In this document: positions 7,902 to 16,618 of the stretch, in pieces
Layout: the number at the start of each line of letters is the position of its first letter
Position numbering within the stretch: position 1 is the stretch's first letter
Origin: Phocoenobacter atlanticus
GTDB lineage: Bacteria; Pseudomonadota; Gammaproteobacteria; Enterobacterales; Pasteurellaceae
Strand: one strand, 5' to 3'
DNA: 64,000 nt
Assembly: GCF_030764225.1 (NCBI RefSeq)
Contig: NZ_JASAXH010000013.1
Notes under the pieces: generated by a model
Database searches by the model: none
The model's input: the letters and a program-made list of their open reading frames with translations, nothing else
What the model was told of the DNA's origin: nothing
Translations under genes and position numbers: made by a program

Positions 7902-8528
7902 TTATTTTGTACCAAATATTTTATCTCCCGCATCACCTAGACCTGGAATAATATAACCTTTTTCATTTAAGTGATCATCAATAGAAGCAGTATAAAGTTC
8001 AATATCAGGGTGTGCTTTCTCAAGAGCTGCAATCCCTTCTGGTACCGCAACTAACACTAAAACTTTAATATTGTTACACCCTGCTTCTTTTAAAAGATCG
8101 ATAGTTGCAATCATTGAACCACCTGTAGCTAACATCGGATCAACGACAATTGCTAAACGTTCACTTACATCATTAGTTAATTTTTGAAAATAAGGAACTG
8201 GCTCTAAAGTTTCTTCATTGCGATACATACCTACAACACTAATTCTTGCACTTGGCATATGTTCAAGTACCCCATCCATCATTCCAAGACCTGCTCGTAA
8301 AATAGGGACAACTGTTACTTTTTTACCTTTAATTCGATCAACTTCCACATCACCATTCCAACCTTCAATAGTGACTTTTTCTGTCTCTAAATCAGCGGTT
8401 GCTTCATAAGTCAGTAAGCTACCAATTTCAGTAGCAAGTTCTCGGAAGTGCTTTGTGTTTACATCAGCGGCACGCATTAAACCTAATTTATGTTTAACGA
8501 GTGGGTGTTTTACTTCAACAATTTTCAT
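7902..8528 (-). CDS. upp: Uracil phosphoribosyltransferase
   Basis: Pyrimidine salvage enzyme converting uracil and PRPP to UMP. The 208-residue protein begins MKIVEVKHPLVKHKLG and carries the PRPP-binding loop VVDPMLATGGSM near residue 130, both typical of Upp. The C-terminus ends GLGDAGDKIFGTK, part of the uracil-binding site. It forms its own unit with a terminator at 7846-7871; the uracil permease gene uraA that follows upp in E. coli is not here. Confidence 0.97.
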   Translation of the reverse strand: MKIVEVKHPLVKHKLGLMRAADVNTKHFRELATEIGSLLTYEATADLETEKVTIEGWNGDVEVDRIKGKKVTVVPILRAGLGMMDGVLEHMPSARISVVGMYRNEETLEPVPYFQKLTNDVSERLAIVVDPMLATGGSMIATIDLLKEAGCNNIKVLVLVAVPEGIAALEKAHPDIELYTASIDDHLNEKGYIIPGLGDAGDKIFGTK

Positions 8529-8616
8529 AATTAACCCCTTTGTCTTAGAAATAAAATAATACTCGATCGAATATTCTAACAGACTTTTTAATATAAGGGG
8601 AAATAAAAGAAATAAA

Positions 8617-8642
8617 AAAAGCAGAGATTGCTCTCTGCTTTT
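8617..8642 (-). terminator. Terminator after rpsI
   Basis: Perfect 10-bp stem AAAAGCAGAG/CTCTGCTTTT with a 6-base loop and a T-rich tail on the minus strand, 18 bp past the rpsI stop. Confidence 0.88.
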
Positions 8643-8660
8643 GGAAACGAAAATATAGAA

Positions 8661-9053
8661 TTAACGTTTTGAGAATTGTGGACGACGACGTGCTTTGCGG
8701 AAACCCACTTTTTTACGTTCAACGCAACGAGCATCGCGAGTAACGAAACCTGCTGCACGTAATGCTGGGCGTAAAGACTCATCATATTCCATCAATGCAC
8801 GTGTAATACCATGACGGATTGCACCTGCTTGACCAGAAATACCACCACCTTTAACCGTAATGTAAAGGTCTAATTTATCAGTTAATTCAACTAACTCTAA
8901 AGGTTGACGAACAACCATACGTGCGGTTTCACGACCAAAATACACGTCTAATGAACGGTTGTTGATCTCAATTTTACCGCTGCCCGGTTTGATAAATACA
9001 CGAGCTGAAGAGCTTTTGCGGCGACCTGTGCCATAATTTTGATTCTCTGCCAT
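8661..9053 (-). CDS. rpsI: 30S ribosomal protein S9
   Basis: A 130-residue S9 protein. It has the opening NYGTGRRKSSSARVFIKPG and the conserved basic tail RKARRRPQFSKR that reaches into the 30S P site. It follows rplM by 16 bp in the usual rplM-rpsI operon and ends in a strong terminator. Confidence 0.98.
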   Translation of the reverse strand: MAENQNYGTGRRKSSSARVFIKPGSGKIEINNRSLDVYFGRETARMVVRQPLELVELTDKLDLYITVKGGGISGQAGAIRHGITRALMEYDESLRPALRAAGFVTRDARCVERKKVGFRKARRRPQFSKR

Positions 9054-9069
9054 TTTGTTTGCTCCGTGA

Positions 9070-9498
9070 TTAAATGTCTAAAACTTGAGGTTGTTGTGCT
9101 GCGTGGTTATGTTCTGAACCTGCATACACTTTTAATTTACGATACATTGCACGACCTAAAGGTCCTTTTGGCAACATACCCTTAACCGCAATTTCAATCA
9201 CAGCTTCTGGACGACGTTGAATCATCTCTTTAAAGGTAGCTTGTTTGATACCACCGATATAGCCAGTGTGCCAGTAATAGATCTTATCGCTTTCTTTTCT
9301 ACCTGTTACTGCCACTTTTTCTGCATTGATTACTATAATGTAATCACCTGTATCCACGTGTGGAGTATATTCAGGTTTATGTTTACCACGAAGACGGCTA
9401 GCGATTTCAGTCGCTAAGCGACCTAAAGTTTTGCCTTGTGCATCTACTACATACCAGTCACGTTGTACGGTTTCTGGTTTTGCTACAAAAGTTTTCAT
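9070..9498 (-). CDS. rplM: 50S ribosomal protein L13
   Basis: A 142-residue L13 protein (MKTFVAKPETVQRDWYVVDA; KGMLPKGPLGR motif near residue 110). First gene of the L13-S9 operon. A clear sigma-70 promoter and a leader of about 130 bases with two hairpins lie upstream. L13 is reported to repress its own operon in E. coli by acting on the leader, so the structured leader here may serve the same purpose; that link is inference. Confidence 0.98.
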   Translation of the reverse strand: MKTFVAKPETVQRDWYVVDAQGKTLGRLATEIASRLRGKHKPEYTPHVDTGDYIIVINAEKVAVTGRKESDKIYYWHTGYIGGIKQATFKEMIQRRPEAVIEIAVKGMLPKGPLGRAMYRKLKVYAGSEHNHAAQQPQVLDI

Positions 9499-9532
9499 TA
9501 ATTTAATACCAATATTTAATAGTTATTAACCC

Positions 9533-9621
9533 AATACTCGAAATGAGTATTACCTAAAAGTTCAAACCTAACCCCTTCGAGTTCGCTTAAACAAAACTTG
9601 CTTGGCGGGAAAACCAAGCAA
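9533..9621 (-). promoter_or_regulatory. rplM: rplM leader with two hairpins
   Basis: Two stems lie in the rplM leader: TTGCTTGG/CCAAGCAA (9598-9605/9614-9621, 8 bp, 8-base loop) near the 5' end, and AATACTC/GAGTATT (9533-9539/9545-9551, 7 bp, 5-base loop) about 35 bases before the start codon. Candidate autoregulatory structures; neither has a T run. Confidence 0.5.
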
Positions 9622-9635
9622 AACAGGGTTCGGCA

Positions 9636-9664
9636 ATTGTACAGATTTTAAGTTTAAAACTCAA
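9636..9664 (-). promoter_or_regulatory. rplM promoter
   Basis: Minus-strand -35 TTGAGT (9659-9664), 17-bp spacer, -10 TACAAT (9636-9641). It starts only about 30 bp past the ppc stop codon. Confidence 0.75.
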
Positions 9665-9692
9665 TAAGTATTTTTTTATATTAATGATAACA

Positions 9693-12347
9693 TTACCCTG
9701 TATTACGCATTCCTGCAGCAATACCCGTAATCGTAATCATTAGAGCTTGTTCTAAAATTGGATCTCTATTTTCTTCATCTTGGTTACGCAAACGGTGTAA
9801 TAATTCCACTTGCAACAAATTAAGAGGATCAGTATAAACATTACGCAAACGAATGGATTCCACGACTTCGGGCAAGTCTCCCATTAAACTATCGTGATGA
9901 GCAAGCTCCATAATGGTGTCTATATCTGATTGAAGTTGTGCCCTTAATGTTTTCCCTAAATTATGTAATTTCGGATCCACAAGACGTTGATCGTAATGCT
10001 CCGCTAACCATAAATCTGCTTTAGTAAAGACCATTTCCAGCATTCCAATACGAGTTGAAAAGAATGGCCACTCTGAACACATTTCACTTAACAATGCTTT
10101 ATCTCCCTCATCCATTAATTGACGCAATGCTGTTCCTGCACCTAACCAAGCGGGTAGCATTAAACGATTTTGCATCCAAGCAAAGATCCAAGGAATTGCA
10201 CGCAAGCTTTCTACTCCTCCATTTGGATTACGTTTTGCAGGACGAGAACCTAGTGGTAATTTGCCTAATTCTAGCTCAGGGGTTGCACTGCGGAAATAGG
10301 GCACAAAATCCGCTTCACCACGTACAATATTACGGTATGCTTCACACGAAATATCTGATCCTTTCTCCATCATCTCTCGCCACACTTGTTTTGGTTCTGG
10401 TGGTGGGAAAATATTCGCTTCTAAAATCGCACTCGCATACAATTCTAAACTTTCTAGGGCAACGATAGGTAAACCTAATTTAAAGCGGATCATCTCACCT
10501 TGCTCAGTTACACGTAAACCATTTTTCAGTGAGCGAGGTGGTTGTGAGAATAACGCTGCGTGAGCGGGTGCACCACCACGACCGATTGTACCTCCACGTC
10601 CGTGAAATAAAGTTAATTCAATGCCATTTTTCTCTGCCAAATTTACAAGAGCTTCTTGTGCCTTATATTGTGACCATGAGGCAGCTAACATCCCCGCATC
10701 TTTTGCTGAATCTGAATAACCGATCATTACCATTTGTTTATTAGCAATAATGCCACGATACCAGCCAATATTAAATAATTGTGTCATTACTGATTCGCAA
10801 CGATCTAAATCATCCAAGGTTTCAAACAATGGCGCAACTGGAATAGAAGGTTTACAACCTGCTTCTTTTAATAATAAATGTACCGCTAACACATCAGAGG
10901 CTTCACGTGCCATTGAAATAACATAAGCAGAAATCACACCTTCTGGTTGCTCGGCAACCACTTTACAAGTATCTAAAATTTCTTTGGTGTCTGCACTTGG
11001 TGTCCAATTTGTTGGAATAAGTGGGCGGCGAGAGTTTAATTCTCTTACTAAAAAGGCTTGTTTATCTTCTTCTGACCATTGTGAATAATCGCCTAAACCA
11101 ATATAACGAGTAATTTCAGCAATCGCCATTTCGTGGCGTGTACTTTCTTGACGAATATCTAAACGAGATAAACCAATACCAAAACAACGAATACGACGTA
11201 ATGTATTTAATAATTCACCATTTGCTACAATTCGCATTCCACAACTATGCAATGATTGGTAACAATCATACAAGGGTTCCCATAATTGCTCATCACTGGA
11301 GATAATTTCATCTTTATGAACAGTTAAATCTTTACCGTCTAACACTTCGGTATAATAAGCAACAGTGTTAATCAATTTTGCACGTAATTCTTTTACAACA
11401 ACACGATAAGGTTCTAAATGTAAACCGTATTTTTCGCTAAATTCAGGGGTACATTCTACGATTGAAAGCTCATCGGCTAATTCTCTAATATCATTTAAAA
11501 ATAGTTCTGCAGCTTTACGACGACTCATTGCAAGCACAGTGCGAGTGGTTTCGTGTGTAACAAAAGGGTTTCCATCACGATCTCCCCCCATCCAAGATGA
11601 AAAACGAATAGGCGTTAAACCTACGTTATGTTGCACACCAAAATTTTTCTCTAAATGAAAATTTAATTGACGACAAAATTCTGGCACCGCTTTCCATAAG
11701 CTACTTTCAATCACTGCCATTCCCCATTTTGCTTCATCAATCGGCGTTGGACGTTGCGTACGAATTTCATTGGTATGCCACGCTAATGCGATCATTTGCA
11801 TCAAACGACGTTTTAAACGAATAACCTCAGGTTCTGGCAAATCATTATGTTCTAAACGGCTCAAACAACGGTTGATTTCAACGTGTTTTCCAACTAAAGA
11901 GCGACGTGTAACTTCTGTTGGATGTGCTGTTAAAACTAACTCAATCAATAGTTTTTCGACTGTTTGCACGACTTTTTCAACGGGTACATTCTCTTCTTTT
12001 AAACGTTCGAATAATTTTCCTAATGAACGTTCACCAAATGAGGATTGATTACTATTACGAGCAATCATTTGGTACTGTTCTGCAATATTAGTTAAATTTA
12101 AGAACTGGTTAAATGCACGCGCTACTGGTAATACATTCTCCGTTGAAATAGTAGAAAGAGTATCTAATAGTTGTTCTCTTGATTTCTCATCTCCAGCACG
12201 AGAAGCTCTTGAAAGCATTCTAATATTCTCAATTAGATCTAAAATTTCACTTCCCTGAGCATCTTGGATAGTTTCCCCTAAAAAATTTCCTAGCATATTT
12301 ATATTACTGCTTAGTGTATTTTTTACTGATGTGGTATGTTGCTTCAT
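9693..12347 (-). CDS. ppc: Phosphoenolpyruvate carboxylase
   Basis: Anaplerotic enzyme making oxaloacetate from PEP and bicarbonate. The 884-residue protein has the family catalytic signatures LTAHPTEVTRRSL (about 139-151), GYSDSAKDAG (about 545) and FHGRGGTIGRGGAP (about 580), and the conserved C-terminus ending GIAAGMRNTG. Length matches enterobacterial enzymes. It is transcribed alone, divergent from yicC. No clear terminator separates it from the rplM promoter, so some read-through into rplM is possible. Confidence 0.98.
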   Translation of the reverse strand: MKQHTTSVKNTLSSNINMLGNFLGETIQDAQGSEILDLIENIRMLSRASRAGDEKSREQLLDTLSTISTENVLPVARAFNQFLNLTNIAEQYQMIARNSNQSSFGERSLGKLFERLKEENVPVEKVVQTVEKLLIELVLTAHPTEVTRRSLVGKHVEINRCLSRLEHNDLPEPEVIRLKRRLMQMIALAWHTNEIRTQRPTPIDEAKWGMAVIESSLWKAVPEFCRQLNFHLEKNFGVQHNVGLTPIRFSSWMGGDRDGNPFVTHETTRTVLAMSRRKAAELFLNDIRELADELSIVECTPEFSEKYGLHLEPYRVVVKELRAKLINTVAYYTEVLDGKDLTVHKDEIISSDEQLWEPLYDCYQSLHSCGMRIVANGELLNTLRRIRCFGIGLSRLDIRQESTRHEMAIAEITRYIGLGDYSQWSEEDKQAFLVRELNSRRPLIPTNWTPSADTKEILDTCKVVAEQPEGVISAYVISMAREASDVLAVHLLLKEAGCKPSIPVAPLFETLDDLDRCESVMTQLFNIGWYRGIIANKQMVMIGYSDSAKDAGMLAASWSQYKAQEALVNLAEKNGIELTLFHGRGGTIGRGGAPAHAALFSQPPRSLKNGLRVTEQGEMIRFKLGLPIVALESLELYASAILEANIFPPPEPKQVWREMMEKGSDISCEAYRNIVRGEADFVPYFRSATPELELGKLPLGSRPAKRNPNGGVESLRAIPWIFAWMQNRLMLPAWLGAGTALRQLMDEGDKALLSEMCSEWPFFSTRIGMLEMVFTKADLWLAEHYDQRLVDPKLHNLGKTLRAQLQSDIDTIMELAHHDSLMGDLPEVVESIRLRNVYTDPLNLLQVELLHRLRNQDEENRDPILEQALMITITGIAAGMRNTG

Positions 12348-12591
12348 TATTTTGCTTCCTTATAATAAAAAATTTACTGACTGTAGGTATACCGTAAAAT
12401 GCTTTTAAAAGCAAAACCAAACATTAAGAAATTAACACTATACTGATCTCTCTCAACTAAAACGGTGAAATGATTAAGCTTTATTTAAAATAATTACTTT
12501 AAACACAGGCTATGTTAATCTGATGTTTTAGTTTAAAATACCACAATATAACTACCAATGTAGTAGCATTAATTATAAAAGGAAATTCATA

Positions 12592-13455
12592 ATGATTTAT
12601 AGTATGACTGCTTTTTCACACCTTGAAATAAAAAAAGAGTGGGGATCTGCCGTTTGGGAGCTTCGCTCTGTAAACCAACGTTTTTTAGATACTTATTTTC
12701 GTCTACCAGATACTTTTCGTCATTTAGAAATGACCTTACGTGATCGTTTAAAAGCCAGTCTAACTCGTGGTAAAGTAGAATGTAGTTTAAAAATCGAGCT
12801 TAATAATAATCAAAATAATGGGTTAGCTCTCAATCAAGAGTATGCCACTCAAGTTATCAATTCCTTAAAATGGCTTAAAGCTACAGCTGATGAAGGCGAA
12901 ATAAACCTTGTTGATGTACTGCGTTATCCTGGTGTCGTTGATAATGCCAATCAAGATTTTGATCAAATTGCTGAAGATTTATTAACTGGCTTTGAACAAA
13001 TTCTTAGTGATTTTATTGCAATGCGAGGGCGTGAAGGTGAAAGTTTACATAGTTTAATTCAACAGCGTTTAGACGCAATTTCCATTGAGGCGACCAAAGT
13101 ACAAAATCAAATGCCAGAAGTATTACAATGGCAAAAAGAACGTTTGCAACAAAAATTTGATGAACTGAATGTACAGTGCGACCCACAACGTTTGGAGCAA
13201 GAAATGGTGTTAATTGCTCAAAAATCTGATGTCGCAGAAGAATTAGATCGTCTACAATTACATGTAAAAGAGACAACCGCAATCTTAAATAGAGGCGGAG
13301 CTGTTGGGCGTAAATTAGATTTTATGATGCAAGAATTAAATCGTGAAGCGAATACGTTGGCATCAAAATCAATCAATAATGAAATTACGAATTCTGCAGT
13401 AGAATTAAAAGTCTTGATTGAACAAATGCGTGAACAAATTCAGAATTTAGAATAA
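12592..13455 (+). CDS. yicC: YicC-family endoribonuclease
   Basis: A 287-residue YicC/YloC-type protein. The N-terminus MIYSMTAFSHLE with RSVNQRFLDTYFRLP and the C-terminal HVKETTAIL...GRKLDFMMQELNREANT are the two conserved blocks of the family. YicC of E. coli has been described as an endoribonuclease that acts on RyhB and other RNAs. In E. coli it neighbours rph, but here rph is 10 kb away and the next gene is ygfZ, 12 bp downstream, likely co-transcribed. Confidence 0.93.
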   Translation: MIYSMTAFSHLEIKKEWGSAVWELRSVNQRFLDTYFRLPDTFRHLEMTLRDRLKASLTRGKVECSLKIELNNNQNNGLALNQEYATQVINSLKWLKATADEGEINLVDVLRYPGVVDNANQDFDQIAEDLLTGFEQILSDFIAMRGREGESLHSLIQQRLDAISIEATKVQNQMPEVLQWQKERLQQKFDELNVQCDPQRLEQEMVLIAQKSDVAEELDRLQLHVKETTAILNRGGAVGRKLDFMMQELNREANTLASKSINNEITNSAVELKVLIEQMREQIQNLE

Positions 13456-13467
13456 AACGGAAAAGTA

Positions 13468-14307
13468 ATGATTTATCTAAAACAATATAAAGTAATTGAA
13501 GTTGCAGGACTTGATGCACAAAAATTTCTACAAGGACAACTCACTTGTGATGTTGCAAAATTAGAAATGGGTAAACAAACATTAACGGCTCACTGCGATC
13601 CGAAAGGTAAAGTCAGTGGCTTATGGCGTTTATATCGACAATCAGAAAATCAGTTTTTAATCATTATTCATCAAGATTTGTTACCTGAAGCGATAGATCA
13701 ATTAAAAAAATATGCCATTTTTTCAAAAGTGACTTTTACTGAAAAGCAAATCTTTGTTTATGGTTGTATTGAACAAAATATAAGCGGTGAGATTTTTGCA
13801 AAAATTTACCAAAATCATACCGCTTGTCAATTGGAAGAAAATTCATCTCGTCATATTATTTTAAGTGAACACCCCCTTGATGCAACTGAAAACAGTGAAT
13901 ATTGGGATCTGCTTGATATTCAAAATGGTATCCCTATTTTATTAAAACAAAATAGACTCACTTTTATTCCTCAAGCCTTGAATTTACAAGATATTGAACA
14001 GGCGATTTCATTTAAAAAAGGCTGCTATATTGGGCAAGAAACCGTTGCAAGAGCCAAATATCGAGGAGCAAACAAAAGAGCAATGTTTACTCTCGTTGGC
14101 ACACTTTCTGAAAATTCCTCATTACCTGACATTGGCTCAGCGGTTGAAATGCAATTAGGTGAAAATTGGAAATCTACGGGAACAATTTTATATAGTCTTA
14201 TTGCAGATAACCAACTTTGGGTGCAAGTGGTATTAAATAATGATATAAGTACAGAAAATATATTTCGTATCAACGAAACAAAATTATCTTTGTTTAAAAA
14301 TAATTAG
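13468..14307 (+). CDS. ygfZ: tRNA-modifying / Fe-S repair protein YgfZ
   Basis: Folate-dependent protein of the GcvT-like/CAF17 family, needed for upkeep of certain iron-sulfur enzymes such as MiaB. The diagnostic motif KGCYIGQE with Cys is at about residues 183-190, followed by TVARAKYRG. At 279 residues it is shorter than the E. coli protein (about 326). It contains an in-frame uptake signal core at 13819-13825. Its stop codon overlaps that of mnmC by 4 bp, tail to tail. Confidence 0.92.
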   Translation: MIYLKQYKVIEVAGLDAQKFLQGQLTCDVAKLEMGKQTLTAHCDPKGKVSGLWRLYRQSENQFLIIIHQDLLPEAIDQLKKYAIFSKVTFTEKQIFVYGCIEQNISGEIFAKIYQNHTACQLEENSSRHIILSEHPLDATENSEYWDLLDIQNGIPILLKQNRLTFIPQALNLQDIEQAISFKKGCYIGQETVARAKYRGANKRAMFTLVGTLSENSSLPDIGSAVEMQLGENWKSTGTILYSLIADNQLWVQVVLNNDISTENIFRINETKLSLFKNN

Positions 14308-16304
14308 ATAGGCGTCCCTTTTAACTGTTTTCTTAACCATACACGATTAGGATTTAAGGCGTGCCATAAATCTTCACTTAACGGAATAGGTTCATTGCAA
14401 ATTTGACTAGCAAGTAGTTCTCCAAGCAATGGGGCGGTAGTTAAGCCACGAGATCCTAAACCAACAATGGTATAAAGTTGTGGATAAACAGTAGCAGTTT
14501 CAATCGGTTTTCTGCGACGGCGAAGGTTAAATAAATTATTATATTGCTCTCGCTGTTTGCCTAGATGACCCACTAAGCCTACCATTGGAATACGATCTCT
14601 TAATGTCGCTCGCACCCCCATTCTGGCGAGATTTTGTGAATAATCAATTTCTTTATTCCAATCACAAGCGGTGACATTTTGTTGTAATTTTGCAATATTT
14701 TGCTGATGTTCTTCTAAACTAAAATGGGTATCTGTATTATCACGTACGTGGCTTGCACCGATACAATGTGTTCCTTGTGCTGAAACAGGGGTTAAATAAC
14801 CGTCGTAACATAAAACGGTTTTTAATTTTTGTAGCTCTGGGGTTGTAGGAAATTGGCTAACTTGCCCACGTACTGCATAAAGAGGAATACCTTCTGTCTG
14901 AGTGAAGTCTTTGAGTTTATGTCCATTGGCTAGCACTAAGGTTTGATGAGCAAAGGTTTGACCATTATGTTGCCATTGCCAAAGGTTATCTTTAAAAACA
15001 GGGCTAGTTACTTCGTGATTAAGTACGATTTTTAAGCCTTTTTTCTCTAAATACGCAAAACTGTTTTGTACAAATTGAATCGGCGATAGCCAACCTGCAC
15101 GAGGAATAAAACCTCCACCATTGGTGACAGGTAATCCAATTTTGTCACTTAATTGCTCAGCATTACATAAATGAAAGAGTGAATGATCATAGTTAAGATT
15201 GGCGAGCTTTTGTAGTTTATTCTGATTTTTTTGATTGTAGCCATAAATTGCCACGCCACTTAAATTATGTTCAAAATCAATATGGGGTTCTAGTTGTTGA
15301 ATTCGTTGCAACGCATAATCAAAGCTATGCACATAAAAACGGATATTTCGTTCATCATCATCACTGAGTTGCGGATAAATAGCACCTTGTTTATTGCCAG
15401 AAGCATTTTGAGCTAAAGCACTATCTTTACAGTATAAAGTGACTTTTTTACCTTTTTCTAATAAGGATAAACTTAAAAATAGGCTTGCAATTCCGCCCCC
15501 AACAATCGCAATATTGTCCGTTTCAGGTTGTGGTTGCTGATAATAATAAGGGACTTTAATCGCTGATCTTTCACTTTGTGGTGGTTTTTCACCCCATAAC
15601 ATTTCCCGTTTTTTACCAAAACCTTTACGTTTTTTAACATCAAATCCAACTGCCTGTAATCCTCTACGCACAGTACTTGCCGCAGTGAAAGTCGCAAATG
15701 AGCCACCATTTTTGGTTAAGCGAAACATTTGCTGATATAAGCTTTCACACCACATTTGTGGATTTTTATCTGGTGCAAAACCGTCTAAAAACCACGCATC
15801 GATTTTCTCATTATATAAATCACCAAGTTGTGGCAGGTTATCTAAAATATCTCCAAACCAAAGATCAAGATAAACATTATCAAAATGATAACGCTGACAA
15901 CCTGTTTGCCAGACATTCCAACAAGCGGTCAGATGTTGTGAAAAATTTGCAAATTGTGGATAATTGCTATGAATTTTCGTTAATTGTTGTGAAGTTAAAG
16001 GATATTTCTCAAAAGAGATAAAGTATAAACGTTGTAATATGTGAGTAGGATTTCGTTGTTTAAATTGCTGGAATTTTTCTGCCACTGCAAAAAAGTTTAA
16101 TCCTGTTCCAAATCCTGTTTCTGCGATAACAAAGGCTGATTGAGTGTGATTTTGCCATTTTTCCCACAATTGATTACCTTCTTGGAAAACATAAAGACTT
16201 TCAGCAAGACCATCTTGAGTCGAAAAATATATATCATTAAATTGCGTTGAAAAAGGTGTGTTATCCGTATTAAATAAAATGGTGGCAAAAGTAAGTTTAG
16301 ACAT
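14304..16304 (-). CDS. mnmC: Bifunctional tRNA mnm5s2U biosynthesis protein MnmC
   Basis: Final steps of the 5-methylaminomethyl-2-thiouridine wobble modification. The N-terminal half (about 1-245) is the SAM-dependent methyltransferase (ETGFGTGLNFF at about 42; AWFLDGFAPDKNPQMW near 170). The C-terminal half is the FAD-dependent oxidase beginning with the dinucleotide-binding IAVVGGGIASL-type loop (NIAIVGGGIASLFL near 263). At 666 residues it is full length. One of its tRNA substrates, tRNA-Lys(UUU), is encoded three times at 50 kb. Two uptake signal cores lie inside the gene (14666, 15923). Confidence 0.96.
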   Translation of the reverse strand: MSKLTFATILFNTDNTPFSTQFNDIYFSTQDGLAESLYVFQEGNQLWEKWQNHTQSAFVIAETGFGTGLNFFAVAEKFQQFKQRNPTHILQRLYFISFEKYPLTSQQLTKIHSNYPQFANFSQHLTACWNVWQTGCQRYHFDNVYLDLWFGDILDNLPQLGDLYNEKIDAWFLDGFAPDKNPQMWCESLYQQMFRLTKNGGSFATFTAASTVRRGLQAVGFDVKKRKGFGKKREMLWGEKPPQSERSAIKVPYYYQQPQPETDNIAIVGGGIASLFLSLSLLEKGKKVTLYCKDSALAQNASGNKQGAIYPQLSDDDERNIRFYVHSFDYALQRIQQLEPHIDFEHNLSGVAIYGYNQKNQNKLQKLANLNYDHSLFHLCNAEQLSDKIGLPVTNGGGFIPRAGWLSPIQFVQNSFAYLEKKGLKIVLNHEVTSPVFKDNLWQWQHNGQTFAHQTLVLANGHKLKDFTQTEGIPLYAVRGQVSQFPTTPELQKLKTVLCYDGYLTPVSAQGTHCIGASHVRDNTDTHFSLEEHQQNIAKLQQNVTACDWNKEIDYSQNLARMGVRATLRDRIPMVGLVGHLGKQREQYNNLFNLRRRRKPIETATVYPQLYTIVGLGSRGLTTAPLLGELLASQICNEPIPLSEDLWHALNPNRVWLRKQLKGTPI

Positions 16305-16345
16305 TTTTGGTAAATTTCTATCAGATTAAAAATAAGGCAAAAAGA

Positions 16346-16364
16346 AAGTGGGAAAATCCCACTT
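16346..16364 (-). terminator. Terminator after the 26-residue peptide gene
   Basis: Perfect 8-bp stem AAGTGGGA/TCCCACTT with a tight loop; on the minus strand it is followed by TCTTTTTGCC. It ends transcription from the small gene before mnmC begins at 16304. Confidence 0.8.
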
Positions 16365-16393
16365 CTTATCTAATTTCTTAATATCAATATTTA

Positions 16394-16474
16394 TTAAAAA
16401 ATATTATATGCAAAAAGCACAATCATACCTAGAGATGCACATACTGTTAGCATTGAATAACCTAAAGTCCCCAT
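16394..16474 (-). CDS. Small membrane peptide, 26 residues
   Basis: The frame reads MGTLGYSMLTVCASLGMIVL followed by FAYNIF, a single hydrophobic helix with no charged residues. A perfect AGGAGG lies 6 bases before the ATG, and a strong terminator (16346-16364) follows 30 bp after the stop, so the gene looks like its own transcription unit. It is not part of mnmC. No family is recognised; it does not resemble the small proteins I know (CydX, KdpF, AcrZ, MgtS). A location in the inner membrane as a small regulator or subunit is inferred from composition only. Confidence 0.7.
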   Translation of the reverse strand: MGTLGYSMLTVCASLGMIVLFAYNIF

Positions 16475-16577
16475 AAAAACCTCCTAAAAAGTAAAAAAGA
16501 CACTTTCATTTTAAAACTATTTTTTCAAAATGCAATCAAAGGTGTAATTTTATTTAAAAATTTTATAAAAAGTCAGC

Positions 16578-16583
16578 TATAAT
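16578..16583 (+). promoter_or_regulatory. Candidate purR -10 element
   Basis: Perfect TATAAT 35 bp before the purR start codon. No good -35 is visible at the right distance, and no PUR-box palindrome is seen, so autoregulation is not supported. Confidence 0.4.
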
Positions 16584-16618
16584 AGACACAAATTTACATT
16601 GAATTCAGGAAAAAACCA

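Noticed and set aside
16501..16560. FNR site upstream of the 26-residue peptide gene
   Set aside because: TTGAT is present, but the second half-site does not match ATCAA at the right spacing.
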